DNA of 8,203 nucleotides, taken from contig JAUXBV010000120.1 of the NCBI GenBank assembly GCA_030619215.1, positions 1 through 8,203 on the forward strand, in the 5' to 3' direction. The notes beneath the pieces are model-generated. The model was not told the DNA's origin, ran no database searches, and worked only from the letters and a program-made list of their open reading frames with translations. This document shows positions 1 through 6,314 of this stretch, piece after piece. This stretch comes from Fibrobacterota bacterium. Lineage in GTDB: Bacteria > Fibrobacterota > Chitinivibrionia > Chitinivibrionales > JANQEN01. The translations under genes and the position numbers were made by a program. Every line of letters begins with the position of its first letter. Positions within the stretch are counted from its first letter, which is position 1.

Positions 1-3
1 AAG

Positions 4-1104
4 ATGAGCAACAAAATATTGGAGGTTAAGGAAGGGGATGTGACTTCTGCGGTAAACAGTTTCCTGAAGGGGCTTTTGGAATCCGGATCGGTAGACGCAA
101 TACTTGCACCGCAGGTTGTACCCTCCCAAAAAATGGTTTTCCCGGTAATGGTATCGGGTCCCCAAAAACTTGATACTAATGTATTCGCACCTGTAATGCC
201 GGTATCAACAGCCACAATTCTCTCAAAAATTACCCGAATAAAGAGCGCTGAAAAAATTACCGGCATTGTTATGAGGGCGTGCCAGTTGAGAGCCGCGGTT
301 GAACTAATTAAGTTAAAACAGGTGAATCTTGAAAATATACTGCTCATCGGCGTTGACTGTATGGGAACCTTCCCGGCAAACACCTATTCCAATTTCCCTG
401 AAGATATGACGCCAACCGAATTTCTGCTTCAGGGGAAGAATCCGGATAAGCACCTTAGGTCTGCCTGTGTTGTGTGTAAAGACCCTGTCCCGTCCAATGC
501 AGATATTACCATAGGCATTTTCGGAATGGATCGTTCGAAGGAGCTTCTGATCCAGGCTAATACGGAGGCCGGAAAGAAGCTGGTAAAAGAATTGCCCGAT
601 CTCAAGAACACTGAGGAGCGGGAAAAGGCAGTTAATGAAATAAAAGAGAAAAAGAATAAAGCAAGGGCTGGATTCATTGCGGAGAAATCAAACATAAAAG
701 GCATTGATAAGCTCGCGGAGTTCTTCGATACCTGTATAAACTGTCACAACTGCATGACGGTTTGTCCCATTTGCTACTGTAAAGAGTGCCTCCTGGAATC
801 CTCGGTCTTTGACCTTGAGGCTAACAAGTATCTCTCAAAGGCAAAAAACAAAGGGCCGTTCAAAATGCCGACAGACTCTATTCTCTTCCATGTCACCAGA
901 ATGAACCATATGACCCTTTCATGCGTCCAATGCGGACTATGCGAGCAAGCCTGTCCCAACAATATACCGCTGATGGATATAGTAATCCCTGTTGCCGATA
1001 ACGCACAGGCGGAGTTCAAATACGATCCCGGAAGAGACCCTGAGGAAGAACTTCCTCTTGTAGTATTCAGGGAGGATGAGTATCAGCAGGTAGGAGAAAG
1101 CTAA
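4..1104 (+). CDS. FrhB/FdhB-like flavin and iron-sulfur subunit (first of two paralogues)
   Basis: This is a soluble 366-residue protein of the coenzyme F420 hydrogenase/formate dehydrogenase beta-subunit superfamily. Its probable role is to pass electrons between a flavin site and a 4Fe-4S relay. The N-terminal domain (about 1-235) has Cys93 (ACQLRA), Cys119 and the pair Cys155/Cys158, a spaced four-Cys set also present in the two paralogues downstream. The C-terminal dicluster ferredoxin domain has C244-C247-C250-C254P followed by a YCKEC motif (C257, C259, C262), then C307-C310-C313-C317P. A charged, probably helical stretch lies at about 190-225. The acidic tail (about 336-366) resembles the tail of the second paralogue. 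The gene starts only 3 bases into the window, so its ribosome binding site cannot be seen. The next gene begins directly after the stop codon. Whether it uses F420, ferredoxin or only partner proteins cannot be decided from the sequence; a bacterial host would make F420 less certain. Confidence 0.85.
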   Translation: MSNKILEVKEGDVTSAVNSFLKGLLESGSVDAILAPQVVPSQKMVFPVMVSGPQKLDTNVFAPVMPVSTATILSKITRIKSAEKITGIVMRACQLRAAVELIKLKQVNLENILLIGVDCMGTFPANTYSNFPEDMTPTEFLLQGKNPDKHLRSACVVCKDPVPSNADITIGIFGMDRSKELLIQANTEAGKKLVKELPDLKNTEEREKAVNEIKEKKNKARAGFIAEKSNIKGIDKLAEFFDTCINCHNCMTVCPICYCKECLLESSVFDLEANKYLSKAKNKGPFKMPTDSILFHVTRMNHMTLSCVQCGLCEQACPNNIPLMDIVIPVADNAQAEFKYDPGRDPEEELPLVVFREDEYQQVGES

Positions 1105-1779
1105 ATGATAGATTCCAGGAAAATCGATCCGGAATTCAAGTTTCGTATTGCGGAGCAGGAGGGGGGCGAAGGAATCCTTAAATGCTTCGCATGCGGGTCA
1201 TGTACTGCCCGTTGCCCTGAGATGGATGTAAAACCTGAGTGGAATCCTCGTCTTATTATAAGAAAAGCGCTGATCGGCCTTAAAGAAGAAGTGTTTTCTT
1301 CTGAGTTTATATGGATATGTTCCGCACATTACCGGTGTCTTGAAAAATGTCCGCAAGGTGTAAATGTCAAGGGAGTAATGAATCGGATAAGGAATGAAAG
1401 GCTTAAAGAGGAGATGAAGGAAGACGTAACCGGTGTGGAAACAAAGAAGCAAATGGACATGGATTTTAAATACAGGATTGTAGAGGGAGAAGACGGAAAG
1501 GATTTGTACAAATGTTTTTCCTGCGGAACCTGTACAGCCGGATGCCCGGAAAGAGACCTGGATCCTCTCTATTCACCAAGAAAGGTAATAAAAAGCGCCT
1601 TGCTGGGTATGAAAGAAAAATTATTTAAAAACAGATTTGTCGAGATATGTTCCGCACATTACAGGTGCCTTGAGCAGTGCCCGCAAGGTGTTGAGATACC
1701 GAAACTGATGTATGCGATCCGTGAGCTGGCGATAAAGGAAGGATATACTAAGGATACAATTAAGGGACAAAAAAAATGA
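1105..1779 (+). CDS. hdrC: HdrC-like iron-sulfur protein, tandem-duplicated
   Basis: This 224-residue soluble protein resembles the heterodisulfide reductase C subunit, which relays electrons between HdrA and the catalytic HdrB. It consists of two copies of the HdrC unit (about residues 10-98 and 120-208), aligned without gaps at an exact offset of 110. Each copy has a complete C-x2-C-x2-C-x3-CP motif (C27, C30, C33, C37; and C137, C140, C143, C147). Each also has a second motif in which the second ligand position is histidine: C72, H75, C78, C82 and C182, H185, C188, C192, both in the context ICSAHYRCLE. HdrC normally has cysteine there. Four clusters are therefore possible, two with a His ligand or an open site. 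The start is ATG directly after the upstream TAA, with AGGAG at 1092-1096. The stop overlaps the hdrA start (ATGA). No HdrB is visible beside it, so its partner may be absent, upstream or encoded elsewhere. Confidence 0.85.
   Translation: MIDSRKIDPEFKFRIAEQEGGEGILKCFACGSCTARCPEMDVKPEWNPRLIIRKALIGLKEEVFSSEFIWICSAHYRCLEKCPQGVNVKGVMNRIRNERLKEEMKEDVTGVETKKQMDMDFKYRIVEGEDGKDLYKCFSCGTCTAGCPERDLDPLYSPRKVIKSALLGMKEKLFKNRFVEICSAHYRCLEQCPQGVEIPKLMYAIRELAIKEGYTKDTIKGQKK
1132..1728 (+). repeat. Tandem in-frame duplication of the HdrC unit (two copies, 330-base offset)
   Basis: Copy 1 spans 1132-1398 and copy 2 spans 1462-1728, joined by a 63-base linker that encodes a hydrophilic stretch. By hand alignment about 48 of 89 residues are identical, with no gaps. 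Nucleotide identity is highest around the CxxH motif: the 13 bases at 1318-1330 recur unchanged at 1648-1660. The divergence elsewhere suggests an old duplication kept by selection rather than a recent one. Confidence 0.9.
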
Positions 1780-4700
1780 GCGGTAAAACAGAAAAAATCG
1801 GAGCTGTGGCAGTTGTCGGTGGTGGAATAGCAGGAGTGCAGTCCGCACTTGACCTGGCTGACATGGGATTTCTGGTATACCTGATAGAGAAAACACCGGC
1901 AATCGGCGGTGTGATGGCCATGCTTGACAAAACGTTCCCAACGAATGATTGCTCCATGTGTATACTATCTCCAAAGCTGGTTGACTGCTCCAGACACCAG
2001 AATATAAAAATTCTAACCAACTCTGAAGTGATGAGTATTAACGGAGAAGCGGGAAATTTTTCGGTCATGGTTCATAAAACGCCGCGATATGTTGACATAA
2101 ACAAATGCACCTCCTGCGGTGAATGCGAGGAAGTATGCCCTATCTCTCTTCCAAACGAGTTTGAGCAGGGGCTTGTCAAAAGAAAGGCTATTTACAAATA
2201 TTATCCACAGGCAATACCGAATGCTTATGTCATTGATAAAATCGGTGACGGAAAAAAGAAAAAATGCGTAAACTGCGGGAAGTGTGTTGAAGTATGTAAA
2301 GCCGGGGCCATCAACCATGAAGAAGAACCTGAGGATATAGACCTTAAGGTCGGCTCGGTAATACTTGCCATAGGCGCACAACCGTTCGACCCCTCTATTA
2401 AAAAAGAATTCGGCTATTCATTATACGAAAATGTTGTGACCTCTATCGAGTTTGAGAGAATTCTTTCCGCATCAGGCCCTTATCAGGGAAAAATTCTAAG
2501 GCCGGGTGATAATAAAAAACCGGAAAAAATAGCCTGGATACAATGTGTGGGTTCCAGGGATTCTTCGGTAGATAAGGAATACTGCTCTTCCATGTGCTGT
2601 ATGTATACCGCTAAGGAGGCGGTGATTGCAAAGGAGCACGATTCTGATATTGAGCCCTATATTTTCTACATAGATATCCGCTCATTCGGCAAGGATTTTG
2701 ATAAATACATTGAAAGGGCAAAGAAGGAACACGGTATAAAGTATGTCAGGTCAAGAATCTCGGAGATATCAGAAGAACATGAGTCTAAAGACCTGATACT
2801 TCGTTACGAGGATGAGCACGGGGAACTCCGCGAGGACACTTTTAACATGGTAGTGCTTTCAGTCGGTCTTTGTATATCGGAAGGCAGGAAAAAGGCTATG
2901 GAAAGACTGGGACTTGAGGTCAATGATTTCGGTTTTCCCTATTCACATCAGAAAAATCCTGTCGCGCTTGTTAAACCGGGAATATTCATGGCGGGAAGCT
3001 TCGCAGAGCCTCAGGCGATTCCAGAATCCGTTACGCAGGCTTCCGCAGCAGCGGCACAGGCAGCAGCATTGCTTAAAGAAGCGAAGGGAACACTTGTTGC
3101 CGAGGGAAAAAAGCATCCTGAGAGAGATGTCTACGGTGAGGTTCCCAGGATAGGAGTATTTATATGCCACTGCGGGATAAATATCGGTGGGAAAGTAGAT
3201 ATCCCCTCAGTTGTTGAATTCGCAGGAAAACTTGACAACGTAGAATTTGCCGATGAAAACCTTTACACCTGCTCTGAAGACACACAAAAAAAGATCGTTG
3301 AAGCAATAAATTTACACAAATTGAACCGTGTAATAGTCGCTGCATGCACTCCAAGAACCCATGAGCCGCTCTTTCAAAAGAGCCTTTCCGAGGCCGGTCT
3401 CAATCCGTACCTGCTTGAGATGACCAATATACGAGAACACTGCTCCTGGGTTCATGAAGACGGGGAAAAGGCAACAGAAAAGGCAAAGCAATTAATCGCA
3501 ATGACCGCTGCAAAGTCCAGGCTGCTTGAGCCTATTCCCACTATGAAGATTAATATTACACAGAAAGCATTAGTTATAGGCGGCGGTATTGCCGGTATGA
3601 CATCCGCTTTATCATTAGCTGATCAGGGCTTCGAAACCGTCCTTGTTGAGAAAGATAAAAAATTAGGTGGCAGGCTCAATAATATTCATTATACTGTCGA
3701 GGGGATAACAGCTGAAGACCTCCTTGCGGAACTTGACCGCAAGCTCCAAGACAATGAGCTTGTCACCGTTTATACAGATTCCCATTTAGAAAAAACAGAC
3801 GGATATGTTGGTAACTATAATTCGTTAATCCACACACCCGATGGAGAGGTGGAATTTAAACACGGTGTGGTTATACTTGCTGTGGGATCCGAGGAGTATA
3901 AACCTGCCTCTTATGGATATGGTACAAATGAAAATATCATGACCCAGCCTGATTTGGAGAATATGCTTGACACTATGGCGCCGGAGGATATAAAGGATGG
4001 AAAAACATTTGTAATGATCCAGTGTGTTGAATCCAGGGAGGGTGAGAGAAACTATTGCTCGCGTACATGCTGCATGCATGCCGTGAAAAACGCATTGAAG
4101 ATTAAAGAGCTAAATCCAAAAGCCGAGGTTTTTATACTTTACAGGGATATTATGACATACGGTTTCTGGGAAAGGTATTATAAACAGGCGCGTGAGAAGG
4201 GAGTAATGTTTCTCCAGTACGATGTAAATGAAAAACCTGAAGTTATTATAGATTATAATGATGATACTATTATTATAAAAAATTGGGAGCCCCTGCTCCG
4301 GGAAGAGCTGGAGATAAAGACAGACTACCTGGTTTTATCATCCGGAATGAAACCGAATACGGATAATGAGGAGCTTGCAAAGATGCTTAAAGTTCCAACA
4401 AATGATGACGGTTTTTTCCTGGAAGCTCATGTAAAACTAAGGCCGGTAGATTTCTCCACAAGGGGTGTATTTCTTGCGGGTAGCTGCCATGCACCGAAGT
4501 TTATAGGCGAGTCCATCTACCAGGCGCAGGCTGCCGCTGCGAGAGCCGCAACATTACTTGCAAAGCCGGATCTGGAAGCTGAAGCTAACATAGCGGAGAT
4601 AAACAGGGATATCTGCACCGGCTGTTTGACGTGCGTTTCATTATGCCCGTATACCGCAATTGATTCAATAACAGAGACAGTGAATGGTAAAGAAATTGTG

Positions 4701-4856
4701 TATGCCAAAGTGAATGAGGGACTATGTCAGGGCTGCGGCAGTTGTGTAGCTGCATGCCCTTCAAAAGCAGCGGAACAACGGGGATTCAAAAACAGCCAGA
4801 TTCTTGCAATGATTAAAGCCAACGTTTCCTTCGCTGATACAGGAGTAGTGAAATGA
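1776..4856 (+). CDS. hdrA: HdrA-like flavoprotein with two FAD modules and four ferredoxin clusters
   Basis: HdrA is the FAD hub of heterodisulfide reductase-type complexes and the site of flavin-based electron bifurcation. This 1026-residue version is longer than the roughly 650-residue methanogen protein. Module 1 (about 8-435) has the FAD motif GGGIAG at 15-20, the HdrA signature DCSMCILSPK (C59, C62), and an inserted ferredoxin domain (C111-C114-C117-C121 and C164-C167-C170-C174). It also has C257 and a CxxxCC motif (C270, C274, C275). Residues 458-590 match the HdrA N-terminal domain (CHCG at 464-467, C499, C524, C556). Module 2 (about 596-930) has GGGIAG at 602-607, C750 and C760/C764/C765, but lacks the CSMC signature and the ferredoxin insert. 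The C-terminus is a 2[4Fe-4S] domain (C947-C950-C953-C957; C984-C987-C990-C994). The ATG lies 8 bases after AAGGGA (1762-1767) and overlaps the stop of the HdrC-like gene; the 3' end overlaps mvhD by 4 bases. Confidence 0.95.
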   Translation: MSGKTEKIGAVAVVGGGIAGVQSALDLADMGFLVYLIEKTPAIGGVMAMLDKTFPTNDCSMCILSPKLVDCSRHQNIKILTNSEVMSINGEAGNFSVMVHKTPRYVDINKCTSCGECEEVCPISLPNEFEQGLVKRKAIYKYYPQAIPNAYVIDKIGDGKKKKCVNCGKCVEVCKAGAINHEEEPEDIDLKVGSVILAIGAQPFDPSIKKEFGYSLYENVVTSIEFERILSASGPYQGKILRPGDNKKPEKIAWIQCVGSRDSSVDKEYCSSMCCMYTAKEAVIAKEHDSDIEPYIFYIDIRSFGKDFDKYIERAKKEHGIKYVRSRISEISEEHESKDLILRYEDEHGELREDTFNMVVLSVGLCISEGRKKAMERLGLEVNDFGFPYSHQKNPVALVKPGIFMAGSFAEPQAIPESVTQASAAAAQAAALLKEAKGTLVAEGKKHPERDVYGEVPRIGVFICHCGINIGGKVDIPSVVEFAGKLDNVEFADENLYTCSEDTQKKIVEAINLHKLNRVIVAACTPRTHEPLFQKSLSEAGLNPYLLEMTNIREHCSWVHEDGEKATEKAKQLIAMTAAKSRLLEPIPTMKINITQKALVIGGGIAGMTSALSLADQGFETVLVEKDKKLGGRLNNIHYTVEGITAEDLLAELDRKLQDNELVTVYTDSHLEKTDGYVGNYNSLIHTPDGEVEFKHGVVILAVGSEEYKPASYGYGTNENIMTQPDLENMLDTMAPEDIKDGKTFVMIQCVESREGERNYCSRTCCMHAVKNALKIKELNPKAEVFILYRDIMTYGFWERYYKQAREKGVMFLQYDVNEKPEVIIDYNDDTIIIKNWEPLLREELEIKTDYLVLSSGMKPNTDNEELAKMLKVPTNDDGFFLEAHVKLRPVDFSTRGVFLAGSCHAPKFIGESIYQAQAAAARAATLLAKPDLEAEANIAEINRDICTGCLTCVSLCPYTAIDSITETVNGKEIVYAKVNEGLCQGCGSCVAACPSKAAEQRGFKNSQILAMIKANVSFADTGVVK
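1797..4565 (+). repeat. Two diverged HdrA FAD modules within one gene
   Basis: Module 1 lies at about 1797-3080 and module 2 at about 3561-4565. Both share a GGGIAG dinucleotide motif, an IQC-V-SR segment, a CxxxCC motif and an AGS...ES...QA-AAAA-A helix near the end. The two are only distantly similar. Between them lies the segment that corresponds to the N-terminal domain of ordinary HdrA, so the gene reads as an HdrA core followed by a more complete HdrA. This looks like an old fusion or duplication, not a DNA-level repeat. Confidence 0.8.
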
Positions 4857-5281
4857 GTAAATTCGAGCCTAACATCATAGCGTTCCTCTGCAACTGGTGT
4901 TCATACGCCGGGGCTGATCTCGCGGGAACCGGCAGGTTGAAATATCCTCCTAATGTAAAAACCATACGGGTCATGTGCTCCGGCAGAGTGGATCCCATGT
5001 TCGTTCTTAAAGCACTTAAGGAGGGTGCTGACGGAGTACTCGTATCCGGCTGCCATCCCGGTGACTGCCATTATGTAAATGGCAACATGTACGCGCGCAG
5101 GCGTTTTGCTGTCCTGAAAAAATTATTGGAGTATATCGGTATTGAACCTGACCGCTTCCAGGTATCGTGGGTGTCGGCTTCCGAAGGAGCTAAGTTCGCG
5201 CAGGTAATTGACGAAGTAACAGAGAGTGTCAGGGCTCTTGGGCCGCAAAAAAAGCTAACAAAGGTTGGATTTGATGAGTGA
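4853..5281 (+). CDS. mvhD: MvhD/FlxD-family [2Fe-2S] electron-transfer subunit
   Basis: This 142-residue protein has full family length. MvhD-type subunits bridge an electron-input module (hydrogenase, formate dehydrogenase or NADH dehydrogenase) to HdrA in the cytoplasm. The family motifs are intact: CNWCSYAGAD (C13, C16), RVMCSGRVDP (C42) and SGCHPGDCHY (C67, C72), which together supply the [2Fe-2S] ligands, and the conserved NGNMYARRR segment at 76-84. The start ATG overlaps the hdrA stop as ATGA, with AGGAG at 4841-4845. The downstream gene starts inside its last codons. No hydrogenase large or small subunit is visible nearby, so here it more likely docks an NAD(P)H-linked module, as FlxD does in Flx-Hdr systems. 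Cysteine, not selenocysteine, occupies every ligand position. Identification is firm; the identity of its electron donor is inferred from context. Confidence 0.95.
   Translation: MSKFEPNIIAFLCNWCSYAGADLAGTGRLKYPPNVKTIRVMCSGRVDPMFVLKALKEGADGVLVSGCHPGDCHYVNGNMYARRRFAVLKKLLEYIGIEPDRFQVSWVSASEGAKFAQVIDEVTESVRALGPQKKLTKVGFDE
5261..5264 (+). promoter_or_regulatory. Weak ribosome binding site favouring the ATG start at 5274
   Basis: AAGG lies 9 bases upstream of ATG 5274, a usable spacing. It directly abuts an in-frame TTG at 5265, which would leave no spacer. The ATG is therefore the better start, although the site is short and coupling to mvhD translation probably matters more. Confidence 0.45.
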
Positions 5282-6314
5282 CATAGAGGGAAACATACAA
5301 GCAAAAGTAAAAAAGCTTCTTGAAGACGGCATGATAAAATATTTCATCGGTTATGAGAGCGGGAGTGATCCATTACATACAACTCCCTGCTTTATAAAGA
5401 AAGCCGAAGATGTTGATAAAATCGTATGGAATCCCTTTTGTGTAAACAACCTGGTCGGCTATTTGACTGACGATAAAAAGAGAGAAATAAAAAAGGATGA
5501 AGAGAAAAAAACAAAGTCAATCGGAATACTGGTCAAGGGATGCGATTCAAAGTCACTGGTACAATTATTAAGCGAGCATAAAATAGAAAAAAATGAAGTG
5601 GTTATTTTCGGTGTATCCTGCAATGGCGTCATCAATCCCAAAAAACTGGAAAAACTCCTTAACGGGAAAAGTATACCACTCGATTCATTGACACTTCAAA
5701 GCGACGGGAAAAATTATATCGTTACATCCGACAAGAAAAAATACTCTTTCCCAAAAGATAAAATAGAGATGGACAAGTGCAGGGACTGCACACAGCCGAA
5801 CACACTCATATATGACGAATTTTTCGGGGAGAAGATAAAAACAGATGCAAAGAAGGACTATACAGCAGTTGAGGAAATAGAAGCACTTCCTTTGGAAAAA
5901 AGATGGGAATTCTGGTCGGATCAATTTGCAAAATGCATCCGATGCTCTGCATGCAGAAACGTATGCCCCGTATGCTATTGTAAAGAGTGCGCTGTTGACT
6001 CCGCTGATCTCGTTATCACACCGCAAACCACCTCTGTTGAAAAAGCCAATAAAATGCCCTGGCTGGAAAAGAATGTTGAACTTGCAGAGAACATTTTCTT
6101 TCACCTGACAAGAATGATGCATATAGCGGGAAGGTGTATTAACTGCGGCGAGTGTGAACGCGCCTGTCCCATGAATATACGGCTCAGCCTGTTGACAAAA
6201 AAACTGGAAAAAGAGGTAAAAGGGATGTTTGATTATGAAGCTGGTATAGATGTAGAGGCAAAGCCGCTTTTATCGATTTTTGAGGAGGGCGATCCTGGTG
6301 AGTTCATCAAATAA
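5274..6314 (+). CDS. FrhB/FdhB-like flavin and iron-sulfur subunit (second paralogue; FlxC-like position)
   Basis: This soluble 346-residue protein is a paralogue of the first gene in the window. The N-terminal domain has the same spaced Cys set: C90 (KGCDSKSLVQ), C116 and C169/C172 (CRDC). The C-terminal ferredoxin domain has C221-C224-C227-C231P, then YCKEC (C234, C236, C239), then C288-C291-C294-C298P. The segment FFHLTRMMHIAGRC (275-288) parallels LFHVTRMNHMTLSC in the first paralogue. Both tails follow the pattern F-x-Y...G-x-D-x-E...PL..F, which suggests a conserved docking surface. I chose ATG 5274, which overlaps mvhD by 8 bases, over an in-frame TTG at 5265, because of spacing to AAGG at 5261-5264. 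Its place between mvhD and the AsrA-like gene matches that of FlxC in Flx-Hdr clusters. It probably relays electrons between the NAD(P)H-reactive module and MvhD/HdrA; the F420 name reflects the fold only. Confidence 0.85.
   Translation: MSDIEGNIQAKVKKLLEDGMIKYFIGYESGSDPLHTTPCFIKKAEDVDKIVWNPFCVNNLVGYLTDDKKREIKKDEEKKTKSIGILVKGCDSKSLVQLLSEHKIEKNEVVIFGVSCNGVINPKKLEKLLNGKSIPLDSLTLQSDGKNYIVTSDKKKYSFPKDKIEMDKCRDCTQPNTLIYDEFFGEKIKTDAKKDYTAVEEIEALPLEKRWEFWSDQFAKCIRCSACRNVCPVCYCKECAVDSADLVITPQTTSVEKANKMPWLEKNVELAENIFFHLTRMMHIAGRCINCGECERACPMNIRLSLLTKKLEKEVKGMFDYEAGIDVEAKPLLSIFEEGDPGEFIK
6282..6288 (+). promoter_or_regulatory. Strong ribosome binding site fixing a GTG start at 6298
   Basis: GAGGAGG sits inside the last codons of the preceding gene, 9 bases before GTG 6298. 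An alternative in-frame TTG at 6280 overlaps the site itself and has no Shine-Dalgarno of its own, so the GTG is preferred. Confidence 0.8.

Noticed and set aside
429..704. Open frame of 91 codons on the minus strand
   Set aside because: It lies wholly inside the first FrhB-like gene and shows no family motif; it is a by-product of the real coding frame. Other minus-strand frames (for example 1621-1974, 2013-2381, 5685-6122 and 7818-8186) were rejected for the same reason.
1132..1728. Assembly or sequencing artefact producing the hdrC duplication
   Set aside because: The two copies differ at nearly half of their residues, so a recent misassembly cannot explain them.
2914..3153. Plus-strand open frame inside hdrA
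   Set aside because: It overlaps the well-supported HdrA frame, has an Arg-rich composition typical of a shifted frame, and has no independent start signal.
5265..5267. TTG as start of the second FrhB-like gene
   Set aside because: It adds only three residues and directly touches AAGG, leaving no spacer. ATG 5274 has normal spacing.
4853..5281. Selenocysteine (internal TGA) in MvhD or HdrA
   Set aside because: All ligand positions in these proteins are encoded by Cys codons, and no in-frame TGA occurs inside any of the genes.
6280..6282. TTG as start of the AsrA-like gene
   Set aside because: It overlaps the GAGGAGG site, which is ideally placed for GTG 6298, and would lengthen the overlap with the upstream gene for six residues of no family similarity.
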